Below, one piece after another: positions 8,890-17,992 of a stretch of 64,000 nucleotides of DNA. The position numbers and the translations under genes were made by a program. Position 1 is the first letter of the stretch; each line of letters starts with the position of its first letter. The notes below the pieces were generated by a model. It was given only the letters and a program-made list of their open reading frames with translations. It was not told where the DNA came from and made no database searches. Source of the stretch: Nocardia sp. CY41 (GTDB taxonomy: Bacteria > Actinomycetota > Actinomycetes > Mycobacteriales > Mycobacteriaceae); NCBI RefSeq assembly GCF_009829325.1, contig NZ_VUOS01000017.1, positions 1 through 64,000 on the forward strand. Reading direction: 5' to 3'.

Positions 8890-9081
8890 GGAAACTGACA
8901 CTAGTTCGCCCCGCTGACCAAGTCACGAACAGGGAGTGAATGACCGGTGTGCATCATTAGCGCGCCGGTTGCCGTCGACGATTCAACGACGGCGAGCCCA
9001 TGCCGACGCTGAGGGCGAAACAGGAGGATCGCGCCGATTGTGTGATCTGCGTCGCAATGCTGCCGCGGCGTTCCCGGCGGG

Positions 9082-11367
9082 CTACTTGCAGATGTCCTCG
9101 GCGGCGTTGACGTGTTCCAAGTCCGAGGGCAGCACGGCGGGCGTGGAATCCGTCGACGTGCTCGTCGCGACGTTGGCGATCTCGTCACCGACCGGTGTCG
9201 GCGCCTTCACGGTGACGCCGGACTTCGAGTCGCCTCCGATGACGACCTCGACGATGCCGCCGAGATCGTCGGCGGGCTCGATGGTCGCGCCGGGGATCGA
9301 GGTCGCCACGGTGGCGGCCTCGGCCTCCAGGCCGGGGGCGTAGCGGACCTTGGTCGTGGTGGAGGTGCCGTTGGCGTAGTTTGCGGTGTTGTAGATCGTG
9401 AAGCCCTGGTTGCCGAGTTTGGTGGCCGCAGTGCGCGCCAGCCCTTCGACTCCGGAACCGTTGGACACCAGCAACGAGACGGTGGAGGGATCCACCGCCT
9501 TGTACTTGGTCGGTGTCGGCGCGGACTGCGGTGGAGCGGGTGAGTTCGCCTGCACGGTCGGCTTCTCGCCCGGCAGCGGCTGGTCGTCGCGGATCGCCTT
9601 GAAGATCGCCTTGATGTCGGATTCGCGAGGGATCTCGTTGCCGTAAGGGGTGGTCCCCGCGGTCGGGACGGTGAGGAAGGTGACCGCGCCGGCATCGATC
9701 TTCTGCAGTGATCGTCCCAGCATCAGTAGGTCGCTCGGTTCGACCTTCTGGACCCAGGTGTGCTGGCTGAACGCGCTGATGAAGCCATTGAGCTTGCCCG
9801 GATTGAACAGCACCTTGCTCGACAGCGTGCCGCGCAGCAACGAAGCGAGGAAGCGTTGCTGCCGGTTGATGCGGTCGTAGTCGCTGCGCTCTTCGCCGTA
9901 GACATGCCTGGCGCGCACGTAGTTCAGCGCGGTCGCGCCGTCGATGCGCTGCTTGCCCGGGTGCTCGAGGATGGTGCCGAGCACGTCGTCGACGAGCGGC
10001 TTGGACGCGCAGACCTCGACGCCATCGATCTGGTTGACCATCGACTCGAAACCGGCGAAGTCGATGCCGATGAAGTGATTGATCGACGCGCCGGTGAGGC
10101 GCTGAATCGTGGAGACGAGGCACATCGGGCCGCCGAGATTGTAGACGGCGTTGAGCTTGTCGCCCATGGCAGAGGGGAACTTCTCGTCTGAGTATGCGTT
10201 TTTCTCGTTGTCCCACCCATTGCACTGGGGCCTGGTCACGTCCAAGTCGCGCGGGAAAGATACGACGACGACCCGATTCCGGGCCTTCGGGATGTGGACC
10301 AGCATGGTGGTGTCGGCGCGAGCACCCTCGGCGTCGTCCAAAGTGCCCGCGCCGAGCCGGCCATTGGCCCCTGCGCGGGTGTCGGTGCCGACCAGCAGGT
10401 AGTTCTCGTCGCCGAGCTGGGCGTTGGAATCGACGATGTCCTCTGAGTTCTCGTCCAGGGCCGAGACCTGGGTGAAACCGTCCGTCGTCGACTGCAAGTA
10501 GCTCCAGCCGCCGCCGGTGACCAGCAGCGCGAGCGCGGCGCTCACGGACAGTCCGGCTCGGCCCGCGGCTCGTAGCCGCTTGTTGCGGCGCTCCTTGGAG
10601 GCCTGCAGACGGGTCTGGGCGGTGCCGACGGGCTTCGGCTTGGCGTCCTTGCCCTCCTTGGTGGGCCATCCCACGCCCTTGCGCTTGGCGCGCGTGGGCT
10701 CCTCGAGCGGAGGAAGTACGTCGGTGACCTCTTCGGCCTGCTCCGGTTCCGAAGCGGCGGCGGGCGCCGGGCGCTCGACGGGGCGGCGGCTCGTGGGGCG
10801 GGCGGCCGGCGTGGCGCCTGTGATGTTCTGGACCACAGGGGAACTGGCCGTCTGGCGTGGCGGGGAGTCCGGCGCGCGCCGGGGACCGGCTGCGGCGCCG
10901 CGGCCGTTGGCGGCGGCCGGGTCGGCGGGCCTGCGAGGAGCTTCCTGCCGTGCGTCGGCACGGTTGATTCGTGCCGATGGGGGGCCCGCCTGCGGCGGTA
11001 GTGGCTCAGGGCGTCGGCCTCGGTTCGCCGGGGGGACGGGAACCGGTGGCGCCGGCTCGGCGCGGCGTCCCCGGCCGTTGGCGGCCGGGTCCGGCGGACC
11101 AGGTTCCGTACGGCGACCGCGACTCGGCGCGGCGGCCGGATCCGCTGGGGTCGGCTCCGCGCGGCGGCCGGTGCGTTCGTTGTCGACCCGCTGGACGAGA
11201 TCCTGCACCGTCAGGGGCGCGGAACTCTGGTCGGGAGCGGCGTCGGTATGGCGGGAGCGACGAGACGTGCGTGCGGCGTCTCGGTCGGGGGAGTCCGCCG
11301 CGGGATACCGCTCCCACGGGGCGCGACCTCCGGGCCGTGGCGAACGCCCGTGCCGATCGTCACCCAC
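9082..11367 (-). CDS. LCP (LytR-CpsA-Psr) family wall-polymer ligase with LytR_C domain
   Basis: LCP enzymes move lipid-linked glycopolymers (arabinogalactan in mycolate formers) onto peptidoglycan outside the membrane. The 761-residue protein has a long Pro/Arg-rich, probably disordered cytoplasmic region (1-265), one transmembrane helix near 270-292 (SVSAALALLVTGGGW), then the LCP domain. This shows LLVGTDTRAG, RADTTMLVHI with pyrophosphate-binding Arg/Asp, VVVVSFPRDL, and LNYVRARHVYG-x-x-RSDYDRINRQQ. A LytR_C domain follows near residues 650-735 (VSLLVSNGSGVEGLA). The start is set to GTG 11367 because GAGG lies 7 bp upstream; a TTG at 11370 is possible. The N-terminal extension is unusually long and carries many RGRR-type basic repeats. 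Confidence 0.9.
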   Translation of the reverse strand: MGDDRHGRSPRPGGRAPWERYPAADSPDRDAARTSRRSRHTDAAPDQSSAPLTVQDLVQRVDNERTGRRAEPTPADPAAAPSRGRRTEPGPPDPAANGRGRRAEPAPPVPVPPANRGRRPEPLPPQAGPPSARINRADARQEAPRRPADPAAANGRGAAAGPRRAPDSPPRQTASSPVVQNITGATPAARPTSRRPVERPAPAAASEPEQAEEVTDVLPPLEEPTRAKRKGVGWPTKEGKDAKPKPVGTAQTRLQASKERRNKRLRAAGRAGLSVSAALALLVTGGGWSYLQSTTDGFTQVSALDENSEDIVDSNAQLGDENYLLVGTDTRAGANGRLGAGTLDDAEGARADTTMLVHIPKARNRVVVVSFPRDLDVTRPQCNGWDNEKNAYSDEKFPSAMGDKLNAVYNLGGPMCLVSTIQRLTGASINHFIGIDFAGFESMVNQIDGVEVCASKPLVDDVLGTILEHPGKQRIDGATALNYVRARHVYGEERSDYDRINRQQRFLASLLRGTLSSKVLFNPGKLNGFISAFSQHTWVQKVEPSDLLMLGRSLQKIDAGAVTFLTVPTAGTTPYGNEIPRESDIKAIFKAIRDDQPLPGEKPTVQANSPAPPQSAPTPTKYKAVDPSTVSLLVSNGSGVEGLARTAATKLGNQGFTIYNTANYANGTSTTTKVRYAPGLEAEAATVATSIPGATIEPADDLGGIVEVVIGGDSKSGVTVKAPTPVGDEIANVATSTSTDSTPAVLPSDLEHVNAAEDICK

Positions 11368-11528
11368 CAACGAACCTCGCTTTTCGTCCTGCTTTTCCGC
11401 TCAGGTCACACTCGACCGGCGGCACCGATTCCGCAATGATAACGATTCCGCCACGGGGAGCCACTCCAGTGCGGAATCGAAGAGGTCACAGTGGTGTTGC
11501 GCTCTGGATTCGCTGTGCGGTTGCCCGA

Positions 11529-12671
11529 TCAGCCTCCGCTGTGCATCACATCGGCCGCGCGTGGCACCGCGGGATCATCCGGATCGTCGAGCCAGCCGTG
11601 TGGCAGCGCGACCTTGCCCGGCGAACCCTGCCTGCCGCGCGGCCCCTCCGCGTCCTTCGGGAACGGAACGGCCGGGTCGAGTTGGCCGACGAGATCTTCC
11701 AGCTGCGCGAGGCTGCCCACCGTGGCGAACGCGCGACGCAGATCGGAACCCACCGGGAAGCCCATCAGGTACCAGGCCATGTGCTTGCGCAGATCGCGCA
11801 TCGCCTTCTCCTCGCCGACATGCTCGGACAGCAGCGCGCCGTGCCGGAACAGCACCGCGCCCACCCGGCCCAGATCGGGCGGCTCGGGCAGCGGCTCACC
11901 GCGCAGCGCGGCCTGCAGTTCGGCGAACAGCCACGGCCTGCCGAGGCAGCCGCGGCCGACGACGACGCCGTCGCACCCGGTCTCGTCCATCATGCGGACG
12001 GCGTCGGCGGCGGAGAAGATGTCGCCGTTGCCGAGCACCGGGATCGAGGTGACCGCCTCCTTGAGGCGGGCGATCGCGGTCCAGTCGGCTTCGCCGGAGT
12101 AGCGTTGCGCGGCCGTGCGCGCGTGCAACGCGACCGCTCGCGCGCCTTCGGCTTCCGCGATGCGTCCCGCGTCCAGATAGGTGTGGTGGTCGTCGTCGAT
12201 GCCGATACGAAACTTCAGGGTGACCGGGACGCCCGCCGGTTCCGCCGCGCTCACCATGGCGCGCACGATGTGCCGGAACAGTGTCCGCTTGTACGGCAGG
12301 GCGGCGCCGCCGCCGAGGCGGGTGACCTTGGGGACGGGGCAGCCGAGGTTGAGGTCGATGTGGTCGGCCCAGCCCTCGCCGACGATGATGCGCACGGCTT
12401 CGCCGAGTGTGGCCGGGTCCACGCCGTAGAGCTGCATCGAGCGGGGATGCTCGTCGGCGTCGAAGGACATCATGTGCAGCGTCTTCTCGTTACGCTCGAC
12501 CACCGCCCGCGCGGTGATCATCTCGCACACGTAGATAGAGGTCGGGCTCCCGAATTCCCGGCACAACTTGCGGAAGGCCAGATTCGTGATGCCCGCCATC
12601 GGCGCGAGTACGACCGGCGGATCGACCGGATACGGCCCGATCCGCAGTGCCGCCGTCGCCTCGGTAGTCAT
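11529..12671 (-). CDS. dusB: tRNA-dihydrouridine synthase (DusB-type)
   Basis: This FMN enzyme reduces uridines in the tRNA D-loop using NADPH. The 380 residues from ATG 12671 show the flavin-binding TIM-barrel start PPVVLAPMAGITNLAFR, the substrate segment DLNLGCPVPKVTRLGGGAAL containing the catalytic Cys of the NxGCP motif, the H-x-R signature ALHARTAAQRYSGEADW, and the phosphate-binding GNGDIFSAADA and VVVGRGCLGRPW. The C-terminal tRNA-binding helical domain is present (RKHMAWYLMGFP). Length matches the family. It lies between the LCP and desaturase genes, all transcribed the same way, with gaps of 158 and 148 bp. A GTG at 12677 is an alternative start. Confidence 0.94.
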   Translation of the reverse strand: MTTEATAALRIGPYPVDPPVVLAPMAGITNLAFRKLCREFGSPTSIYVCEMITARAVVERNEKTLHMMSFDADEHPRSMQLYGVDPATLGEAVRIIVGEGWADHIDLNLGCPVPKVTRLGGGAALPYKRTLFRHIVRAMVSAAEPAGVPVTLKFRIGIDDDHHTYLDAGRIAEAEGARAVALHARTAAQRYSGEADWTAIARLKEAVTSIPVLGNGDIFSAADAVRMMDETGCDGVVVGRGCLGRPWLFAELQAALRGEPLPEPPDLGRVGAVLFRHGALLSEHVGEEKAMRDLRKHMAWYLMGFPVGSDLRRAFATVGSLAQLEDLVGQLDPAVPFPKDAEGPRGRQGSPGKVALPHGWLDDPDDPAVPRAADVMHSGG

Positions 12672-12819
12672 CGTCACGCCGACCAGTGTCTCATTTCCGC
12701 ACGTAGGTCGGCCGGATCGGGTCGTCCGCCCAGTACGCATGTCGCGATGCGGGCGCTGCACCGGTCCGTTCCCATGTCGCCGCCGTCCGGTCCCGGACGG
12801 CGGCGTGCTGTCGCTGCGG

Positions 12820-13791
12820 TCAGCCTACGGAGCTGCCCGCCATCTGGCGGTCGCGCTTCGCGGCTTCGCGGGCGAGCATGCGGTCGCGCTGCTCCTCGAA
12901 CTTGATGACGTCCTTGCTCAGCTTGTCCAGGAACAGCCCGAGGCGCTCGCGGACCGCCTCGCCGCGGGCGGTGAAGTCCGTGCGTTCGAAGATGTTCCAC
13001 TTCTTCAGCACCGGCTGGACGACTTCCTCGAGGTGCTGGCGCAGGTCGTAGATGCCGTGCTTGGCCATCAGCACGCCGTTGCGGCGGAAGTTGGGCATGC
13101 CGGCACCGGGCATCTGGAAGTTCTCCAGGATCAGGGTGATCGCCTCGATGGCCTGATCGGGGGCCAGGTCGAGGGCGGCGCCGCACATGTTGCGGTAGAA
13201 GATCATGTGCAGGTTCTCGTCGGCGGCGACGCGCTGCAGCATGCGGTCGGCGATCGGATCGTCACAAACCTTGCCGGTGTTGCGGTGGCTGACTCGGGTG
13301 GCGAGTTCCTGGAAGGTGACATACGCGACGGAATGCAGGAATCCCGCGTCGGCTTCGGCAGGGGAAGCGAAACCGTTGGTCATGTGGACCATGCGGGCTT
13401 CCTCGAGGGCGACCGGATCGACGCCGCGGGTGACGACCAGGTAGTCCCGCATCACGATGCCGTGGCGATTCTCCTCGGCGGTCCAGCGGCCCACCCAGGT
13501 GCCCCATGCGCCGTCCTGCGAGAAGTTCTCGGCGATCTCGCGGTGATAGGAGGGCAGGTTGTCCTCGGTGAGCAGGTTGGTGATCATGGCCGCCTTCGCG
13601 ACCTCATTGAGCCGGGACTGCTCCGGATCCCAATCCACGCCGCCGAGTGCCGCGAAATTGCGGCCGTCGTCCCACGGGACGTAGTCGTGCGGATGCCATT
13701 CCTTTGCCAGGGAGAGGTGCCGGTTGACGTTTTCTTCGGCAACCGGCTCCAACTCCGTCAGAAGCTCGAGTTGAGTCAGATCCCTTGCCAT
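12820..13791 (-). CDS. desA: Acyl-ACP desaturase (ferritin-like di-iron, DesA family)
   Basis: This enzyme introduces a double bond into acyl chains on acyl carrier protein; in mycolate formers DesA proteins feed mycolic acid synthesis. The 323-residue soluble protein has both di-iron ligand pairs: EENRHGIVMRDYL (E-E-x-x-H) and DENLHMIFYRN (D-E-x-x-H), plus an early Glu near NLLTEDNLPSYH and another Glu in FQELATRVSH. The N-terminal helix LLTELEPVAEENVNRH and the WHPHDYVPWDDG block are typical of mycobacterial DesA1/DesA2. It needs reduced ferredoxin as electron donor. A perfect inverted repeat lies about 95 bp upstream of the start and may be an operator. Length matches the family closely. 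Confidence 0.93.
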   Translation of the reverse strand: MARDLTQLELLTELEPVAEENVNRHLSLAKEWHPHDYVPWDDGRNFAALGGVDWDPEQSRLNEVAKAAMITNLLTEDNLPSYHREIAENFSQDGAWGTWVGRWTAEENRHGIVMRDYLVVTRGVDPVALEEARMVHMTNGFASPAEADAGFLHSVAYVTFQELATRVSHRNTGKVCDDPIADRMLQRVAADENLHMIFYRNMCGAALDLAPDQAIEAITLILENFQMPGAGMPNFRRNGVLMAKHGIYDLRQHLEEVVQPVLKKWNIFERTDFTARGEAVRERLGLFLDKLSKDVIKFEEQRDRMLAREAAKRDRQMAGSSVG

Positions 13792-13883
13792 GTATGAACC
13801 CTTCAGTGTGTGCTTCCGGTCGTGCAGGTCATCCCAAGGTAGACCGATACCGATGCGGCCATACCTTACGGCACCGTAGGTGT

Positions 13884-13898
13884 GATGCGAAACGCATC
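13884..13898. promoter_or_regulatory. Inverted repeat upstream of the desaturase gene
   Basis: GATGCG-AAA-CGCATC is a perfect 6-bp-arm palindrome about 95 bp before the desaturase ATG. Desaturase genes in related bacteria are often controlled by TetR-type acyl-CoA sensors, but no such regulator is adjacent here. Operator function is inferred only. Confidence 0.35.
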
Positions 13899-14857
13899 TG
13901 TTAGACGATCGATGCCCTGGTGATCCACCTCATACGACGCCTTCGCCGTTCGGTGATCTACACGAGTGTATGGGTTATTCCCGCAGCAATGGGACTATCG
14001 ACGCGGCCTACGGAGCGTTAGCTGCACGTGACGGATCGCACCGCCGCGCTCACCGGGCAAGGTATAGGACGAAACGCGCTGGTGCCCGCGTGTGTCGCCC
14101 CTCGCGGCGCACCTAGCTGCGATGTTCCTGTGAATCGGCTCCGGCAATTGCGCGAGCCGAGGGGTGTCGGGACGGCGGTCCTTCGGAGTCTGCTCGCGGA
14201 AGATAAGGAAACGCTGGGTATGAGCCGAGGCACCTCGCTCATCGGGTGACGCGTCCTGGCGGGGAATCACTCGCGCGCCGACGGAGGGTCCTGGCCGTCG
14301 GGCCCTCTACCCGGGTCAGCCGCACACCCACCGCCCGGGCTGCCGCGGGGGCCTGCTCCTCGATCATTCGCAGCGGTTCCTCCGCCGCGGCCCGCACCTC
14401 GAGATCGTCGCCGGCACCGGCCTTCCTAGTGCTGCGGCCAGAAGCCGCTTCCGCAGGATCATTCGAATCGACTACGGAAGCGGACGCCCTCGGCCGTACG
14501 CCGCTACCGAGTGCGCCGCCATTTGTGCCGTTTATCACAGTCCGACCGGTCTCGCTTCTCGCATCGACCACGCATCCGCGGGCGGCGAGATGCCCTCATT
14601 GCGACTGGGTCATTCCCGCAATGCAGAGTTTGCGCCGCTCTCCATCCGCGGCCCGCAACCATCTGTCTGCGCTCGGCGCGATCGCATGAAAAGGAATCTG
14701 GAAGACCGTCGATTCAGGCGTACGGGCTTCGATCCTGATGCCAGGGCATTGCCTACGGCGCCCGAGGGATTGCACCCGACGGGAAGGGTGTGACTCCGGC
14801 ATGGCCCTGCAAGTCGGCATAACAAGTGCCCGATCCGCGGAGAACTCCGAGAAACGG
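13899..14857. other. Intergenic stretch without a supported gene
   Basis: Several overlapping frames are open (for example 14239-14571 on the minus strand), but none resembles a known protein or has a convincing start site. The first part, 13899-13990, probably holds desaturase promoter sequence. I see nothing else definable. Confidence 0.4.
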
Positions 14858-14888
14858 GCCGGGCGCCCGGGTGACCCGGGCGCCCGGC
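14858..14888 (-). terminator. Strong GC hairpin after tRNA-Lys
   Basis: A perfect 14-bp stem (GCCGGGCGCCCGGG / CCCGGGCGCCCGGC) with a 3-nt loop sits 5 bp past the 3' end of the tRNA gene in its direction of transcription. It is followed on that strand by GCCCGTTTCTC. It is very likely the tRNA transcription terminator. Confidence 0.8.
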
Positions 14889-14893
14889 GCCTG

Positions 14894-14966
14894 TGCCCCC
14901 AGTAGGGCTCGAACCTACGACCTGCGGATTAAAAGTCCGTAGCTCTACCAACTGAGCTATAGGGGC
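14894..14966 (-). tRNA. tRNA-Lys (anticodon TTT)
   Basis: The minus strand folds as a 73-nt cloverleaf: acceptor GCCCCTA paired with TGGGGGC and discriminator A, D-arm AGCTCAGTTGGTAGAGC, anticodon loop CTTTTAA, T-arm AGGTTCGAGCCCT. CCA is not encoded. It stands alone on the minus strand, 1.6 kb from the plus-strand Glu-Asp-Phe tRNA cluster. Confidence 0.97.
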
Positions 14967-15686
14967 GCGGAGGAACAGTGTAGTGGGATCGGGGGCGGAT
15001 GCCCCAATCGGGGGAGTTCGTGTCGGCGGGCGGGGTGGATGGGTGGGGGCGGCGTGGCGGGCCCGGTTGTGGCGGGCGGCGATGCCGAGGTGGGTAACGC
15101 GGCGTGCGCGACGGGCGATGCAGGCGGTAAACACTTGCCACCCAGCTTTGTTCATCTTAGCTGGATCTGGATATCATTCAATCATGTTGGCTGGCAATGT
15201 CTTTGGATTTGCAGGGGGTGAACGGCTCTGGCCGGGGGAGGCGCGCGGGACGGGTTGGCGGGCGAATCCCGGGCGGCGACCGGTCGTCCGGGCTGCTGGT
15301 TCGCTCGCGTGAACAATCCTGGGCCGCTGCCGAATTCGCGCACCCTCCGGACCGACCGGTGCGGTTGCCGAATATTTGCCGTAACAGAAATCGGAATCGG
15401 ACGGCTATCCGACTCGCCGGTTTGCCGCGTGTCGGAACCGGATTCCGGGTACGGTGACGCCTTGGTGAATTCCGAAAGAATCGCCGACCCGTTCGGCGCC
15501 TTGGAATTCGGATTGTCGTTGCTGTGTCCGAGAGCGCCGCGGTCGATCCGGTCGGCCACGGCTCGACGGAACTCGATGCCGCAGGAGGAGGCACGTTCGA
15601 GACGAAGAAATGCCCGGATGCGCACCCCCTGCGGCGCACCCGGGCAGGCAAACTATACCAGCTGGTGTGGTTCAGGTTTTTCGCGA
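14967..15686. other. Gene-free stretch with one hairpin
   Basis: No supported coding sequence is visible. A 13-bp stem with one mismatch (TGCCCGGATGCGC at 15611-15623 with GCGCACCCGGGCA at 15634-15646) could be a terminator or RNA structure. The part around 15120-15200 is noticeably AT-richer than its surroundings and may contain the promoter of tRNA-Lys. Confidence 0.4.
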
Positions 15687-15721
15687 GTTTTCGTACCGAA
15701 GGTTTGAAATCGGTCGAAAAC
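15687..15721. promoter_or_regulatory. Imperfect inverted repeat upstream of the GBL-receptor-like regulator
   Basis: GTTTTCGTACCGA and TCGGTCGAAAAC form 12-bp arms (one extra T) around a 10-nt centre that itself holds GGTTTG. It lies about 100 bp before the regulator start. Receptors of this family bind AT-flanked imperfect palindromes near their own promoters, so autoregulation is plausible. Confidence 0.4.
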
Positions 15722-15821
15722 CGGGTTCCACGTATTGATAAAACTCATGAATTCGCGCCGAGGGTCCGTTCCTTCGGGGGTGGCTGATTGGCGGCGAGTA
15801 GGCTTCGGAGGCGTTTCGAGC

Positions 15822-16487
15822 ATGGCACGGCAGCAAGAGCGGGCGCGCCGGACACGGGCGGCGATTATCAGGTCCGCCGCCGTTGAGTTCGGGAAGAGCG
15901 GCTATGCCGCTGCATCGCTCAACCGCATATTGGAAGGGTCGCGCGCCACCAAGGGCGCGATGTACTTCCATTTCGATTCGAAGGAAGATCTGGCACGCGC
16001 GGTGCTGGAGACCGCGGTGGAACGCTACCGCGCGTCCGCCGAGCGCTGGCTGGCTCGAACGGATCTCAGCCCGCTGGACGTCCTGCACGGGGTGGTCGAC
16101 GAGATCGCGCTGCGGTTGGAGCACGACATCATCGTGCAGGCCGAGTACCGCCTGATCATCGAACCCGACTTCTACCGTGACGTGCAGGCTGGCGGCGGCC
16201 GCATCCTGGGCCGCACCACCAGGGTGCTCACCGTCCGCGCCATCGACCACGGGCAGCTGCGCGCGGATGCCGATCCCGACCGGTTCACCCGCACGCTCGC
16301 CGCCGCGTTGGCCGGCCAGCGGTACATGGTGGCCCTGCTCGGCGGGCAGGTGGACCTGCGGGCGCGATTCGAGGAGGCGCTCGAGGTCGTGATCGAGGCG
16401 ATGGCCACCATGGAATGGCTGGAGAAGTTCCGCAGCGACGGCTGGCGGGCTCAGGCTCGCTTGGAGGAGCTCGGTTTGAGCCTCTGA
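15822..16487 (+). CDS. TetR-family regulator of the gamma-butyrolactone receptor (ScbR/ArpA) type
   Basis: The 221-residue protein begins MARQQERARRTRAAIIRSAA, and its helix-turn-helix reads FGKSGYAAASLNRILEGSRA followed by TKGAMYFHFDSKEDLARAVL. This particular wording (T-K-G-A-M/L-Y-F-H-F-x-S-K-E) is typical of ScbR/ArpA-like gamma-butyrolactone receptors and their pseudo-receptor paralogues. They repress secondary-metabolism genes and release DNA on binding a small lactone. The C-terminal ligand domain (17-200) is full length, with a Trp in ERWLARTDL. No butyrolactone synthase (AfsA) or biosynthetic cluster is adjacent, so it appears to be an orphan. The tRNA cluster follows 95 bp downstream on the same strand. 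Confidence 0.75.
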   Translation: MARQQERARRTRAAIIRSAAVEFGKSGYAAASLNRILEGSRATKGAMYFHFDSKEDLARAVLETAVERYRASAERWLARTDLSPLDVLHGVVDEIALRLEHDIIVQAEYRLIIEPDFYRDVQAGGGRILGRTTRVLTVRAIDHGQLRADADPDRFTRTLAAALAGQRYMVALLGGQVDLRARFEEALEVVIEAMATMEWLEKFRSDGWRAQARLEELGLSL

Positions 16488-16581
16488 CCAGCCGGTTTGG
16501 GATTCGAGTCCGGTCTGTCATAAGCTATCCCAGCTCCCAACGGACAGCCGTTGAAAGCCGGTCCGGAGAAATCCGGGACGA

Positions 16582-16654
16582 GCCCCCTTCGTCTAGCGGC
16601 CTAGGACGCCGCCCTTTCAAGGCGGTAGCGCGGGTTCGAATCCCGTAGGGGGTA
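16582..16654 (+). tRNA. tRNA-Glu (anticodon TTC)
   Basis: The 73-nt cloverleaf has acceptor GCCCCCT, D-arm CGTCTAGCGGCCTAGGACG, anticodon loop CTTTCAA and T-arm GCGGGTTCGAATCCCGT. The first acceptor pair is G-T, as is usual for this tRNA. It is the first of three tRNA genes spaced 29 and 58 bp apart, probably one transcript. Confidence 0.97.
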
Positions 16655-16683
16655 CGATCTGTGGATCGTTGGTAGCAGAGCAT

Positions 16684-16757
16684 GGCCCTGTGGCGCAGTT
16701 GGTTAGCGCGCCGCCCTGTCACGGCGGAGGTCGCGGGTTCGAGTCCCGTCAGGGTCG
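16684..16757 (+). tRNA. tRNA-Asp (anticodon GTC)
   Basis: The 74-nt cloverleaf has acceptor GGCCCTG paired with CAGGGTC and discriminator G, anticodon loop CTGTCAC, and T-arm CGCGGGTTCGAGTCCCG. The discriminator G is the expected identity element for Asp. Confidence 0.97.
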
Positions 16758-16815
16758 CAAGGAAGCGCCGGAGATATCCGGCGTTTCGCGTATGGCATTC
16801 ACTTCGGGTGCCTGC

Positions 16816-16889
16816 GGCCAGGTAGCTCAGTTGGTACGAGCGTCCGCCTGAAAAGCGGAAGGTCGCCGGTTCGATCCCGGCCCTGGCCA
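16816..16889 (+). tRNA. tRNA-Phe (anticodon GAA)
   Basis: The 74-nt cloverleaf has acceptor GGCCAGG paired with CCTGGCC and discriminator A, anticodon loop CTGAAAA, and T-arm GCCGGTTCGATCCCGGC. A hairpin terminator begins 14 bp after its end. Confidence 0.97.
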
Positions 16890-16902
16890 CCCCACTCGTA
16901 GG

Positions 16903-16937
16903 CGAGCCCTGTTCACGGAGAGCGTGAGCCGGGCTCG
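16903..16937 (+). terminator. Rho-independent terminator of the tRNA cluster
   Basis: CGAGCCC and GGGCTCG form the outer stem and CACG/CGTG an inner stem, followed by TTTCGTCATTTCTT. A second small hairpin (GTGGGG ... CCCCAC, 16952-16970) follows and may reinforce termination. Confidence 0.7.
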
Positions 16938-17230
16938 TTTCGTCATTTCTTGTGGGGGTGCAATCCCCACGCCCCGCCCGGAGGGCTTCGCCCCCGGACC
17001 CCCCCTTGGTGCTGGTTGCGTTCGGGGGATCATCCAGATCATTTCGCGGTGCGGTCATGATCCGTGTCGTTCGGGTTCTTCGCGCTTCTGGGTCCGTGTC
17101 GCCTCCTCGGTGAGTAAGGCGGGGTATTCTCTGGAGTCGACCGAGCGCTCCGTGTGGTGAATCACACGGTGGCGCATCCGAGTTCGGGCTCGGGTGGTGG
17201 TCGACAGGGGGCGGGTAGGCTGGCGCGGCC

Positions 17231-17911
17231 ATGTCGACCCTTCTTCTCGCACTCGCGGGGTTCGCCTTTCTGGACTCGCTCGATCTGCTGCTCATCGGCG
17301 TCACCACGGCCGTCGTATACGACAGCAGGCTGAGCCGCCGGTCGCCGTTGGTGAGTGGTCTGAGCCTGCTGGCGGGCGTCTTCGCGGTCACCACCGCGTT
17401 CGGGATCTGCACCGTGCTGGGAATCGGATTCCTGACCGATCTGATCGACTTCGAGATCACACCGGCGGTGCGGTACTGGGGCGAGCTTTCGGCGGGCGTG
17501 GTGTTGCTCGCTCTCGCGGGCATTCGGATGACCGGAACGACGGCCCCGGAGCGGGCGACCGCATTGCGCCGCCGACCGTGGGTATTGGCGGGCATCGGCG
17601 TGGCGATCGGCATCGCCCAGGCGCCGACGGCGGTGCCGTATCTCGCCGGACTCGCGATGATCTCCGCCCGGAATCCACTGCCGACGTTGTGGCCACTGAT
17701 CATCGTCGCGTATTGCGCGCTCGCATTGCTCCCCCCGTTGGTGATACTCGGCCTGGCGATGCGGCGAACGACCGGGGCACGGCGGATGTATCGAAAAGTT
17801 GTTCGTCTTATCACTACTTATGGACCGATCTCGGTTCGTGTGCTTTTCGCGATCTTCGGTGTGGCTCTCCTGTGTGACGCGCTCGTCCATTACCGCAGCC
17901 TCTGGTGGTGA
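17231..17911 (+). CDS. GAP-family (Sap/LysE-like) integral membrane protein
   Basis: The 226-residue protein has about six hydrophobic helices: around residues 2-25 (LLLALAGFAFLDSLDLLLIG), 38-65, 82-98, 112-140, 150-172 and 205-220. The D-S-L-D/D-x-L-L motif in helix 1, the R-rich cytoplasmic loop in the middle and the size fit the actinobacterial GAP family. Members were linked to glycopeptidolipid export in mycobacteria and belong to the LysE superfamily. The start ATG is 10 bp after GGCGGGTAGG. The substrate is unknown. It is transcribed away from the tRNA cluster and is followed by a small conserved gene 81 bp on. Confidence 0.7.
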   Translation: MSTLLLALAGFAFLDSLDLLLIGVTTAVVYDSRLSRRSPLVSGLSLLAGVFAVTTAFGICTVLGIGFLTDLIDFEITPAVRYWGELSAGVVLLALAGIRMTGTTAPERATALRRRPWVLAGIGVAIGIAQAPTAVPYLAGLAMISARNPLPTLWPLIIVAYCALALLPPLVILGLAMRRTTGARRMYRKVVRLITTYGPISVRVLFAIFGVALLCDALVHYRSLWW

Positions 17912-17992
17912 ATTGCGGCGCCGTAAGTCCGGCAATGGTGGGCGAACGGGAAACGCGGTTTGCGGGGCGGTGTTCGGTGGGATGCTGGAGGT

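Noticed and set aside
14239..14571. 110-residue minus-strand frame near tRNA-Lys
   Set aside because: No known family, no convincing ribosome site, and composition like its surroundings; not enough to call a gene.
16525..17814. 429-residue minus-strand frame containing phrases such as GIEPATFRFSGG and YGIRTRATALKG
   Set aside because: These are the well-known false translations of tRNA genes in antisense; the region holds tRNA-Glu, -Asp and -Phe and the start of the GAP-family gene on the plus strand.
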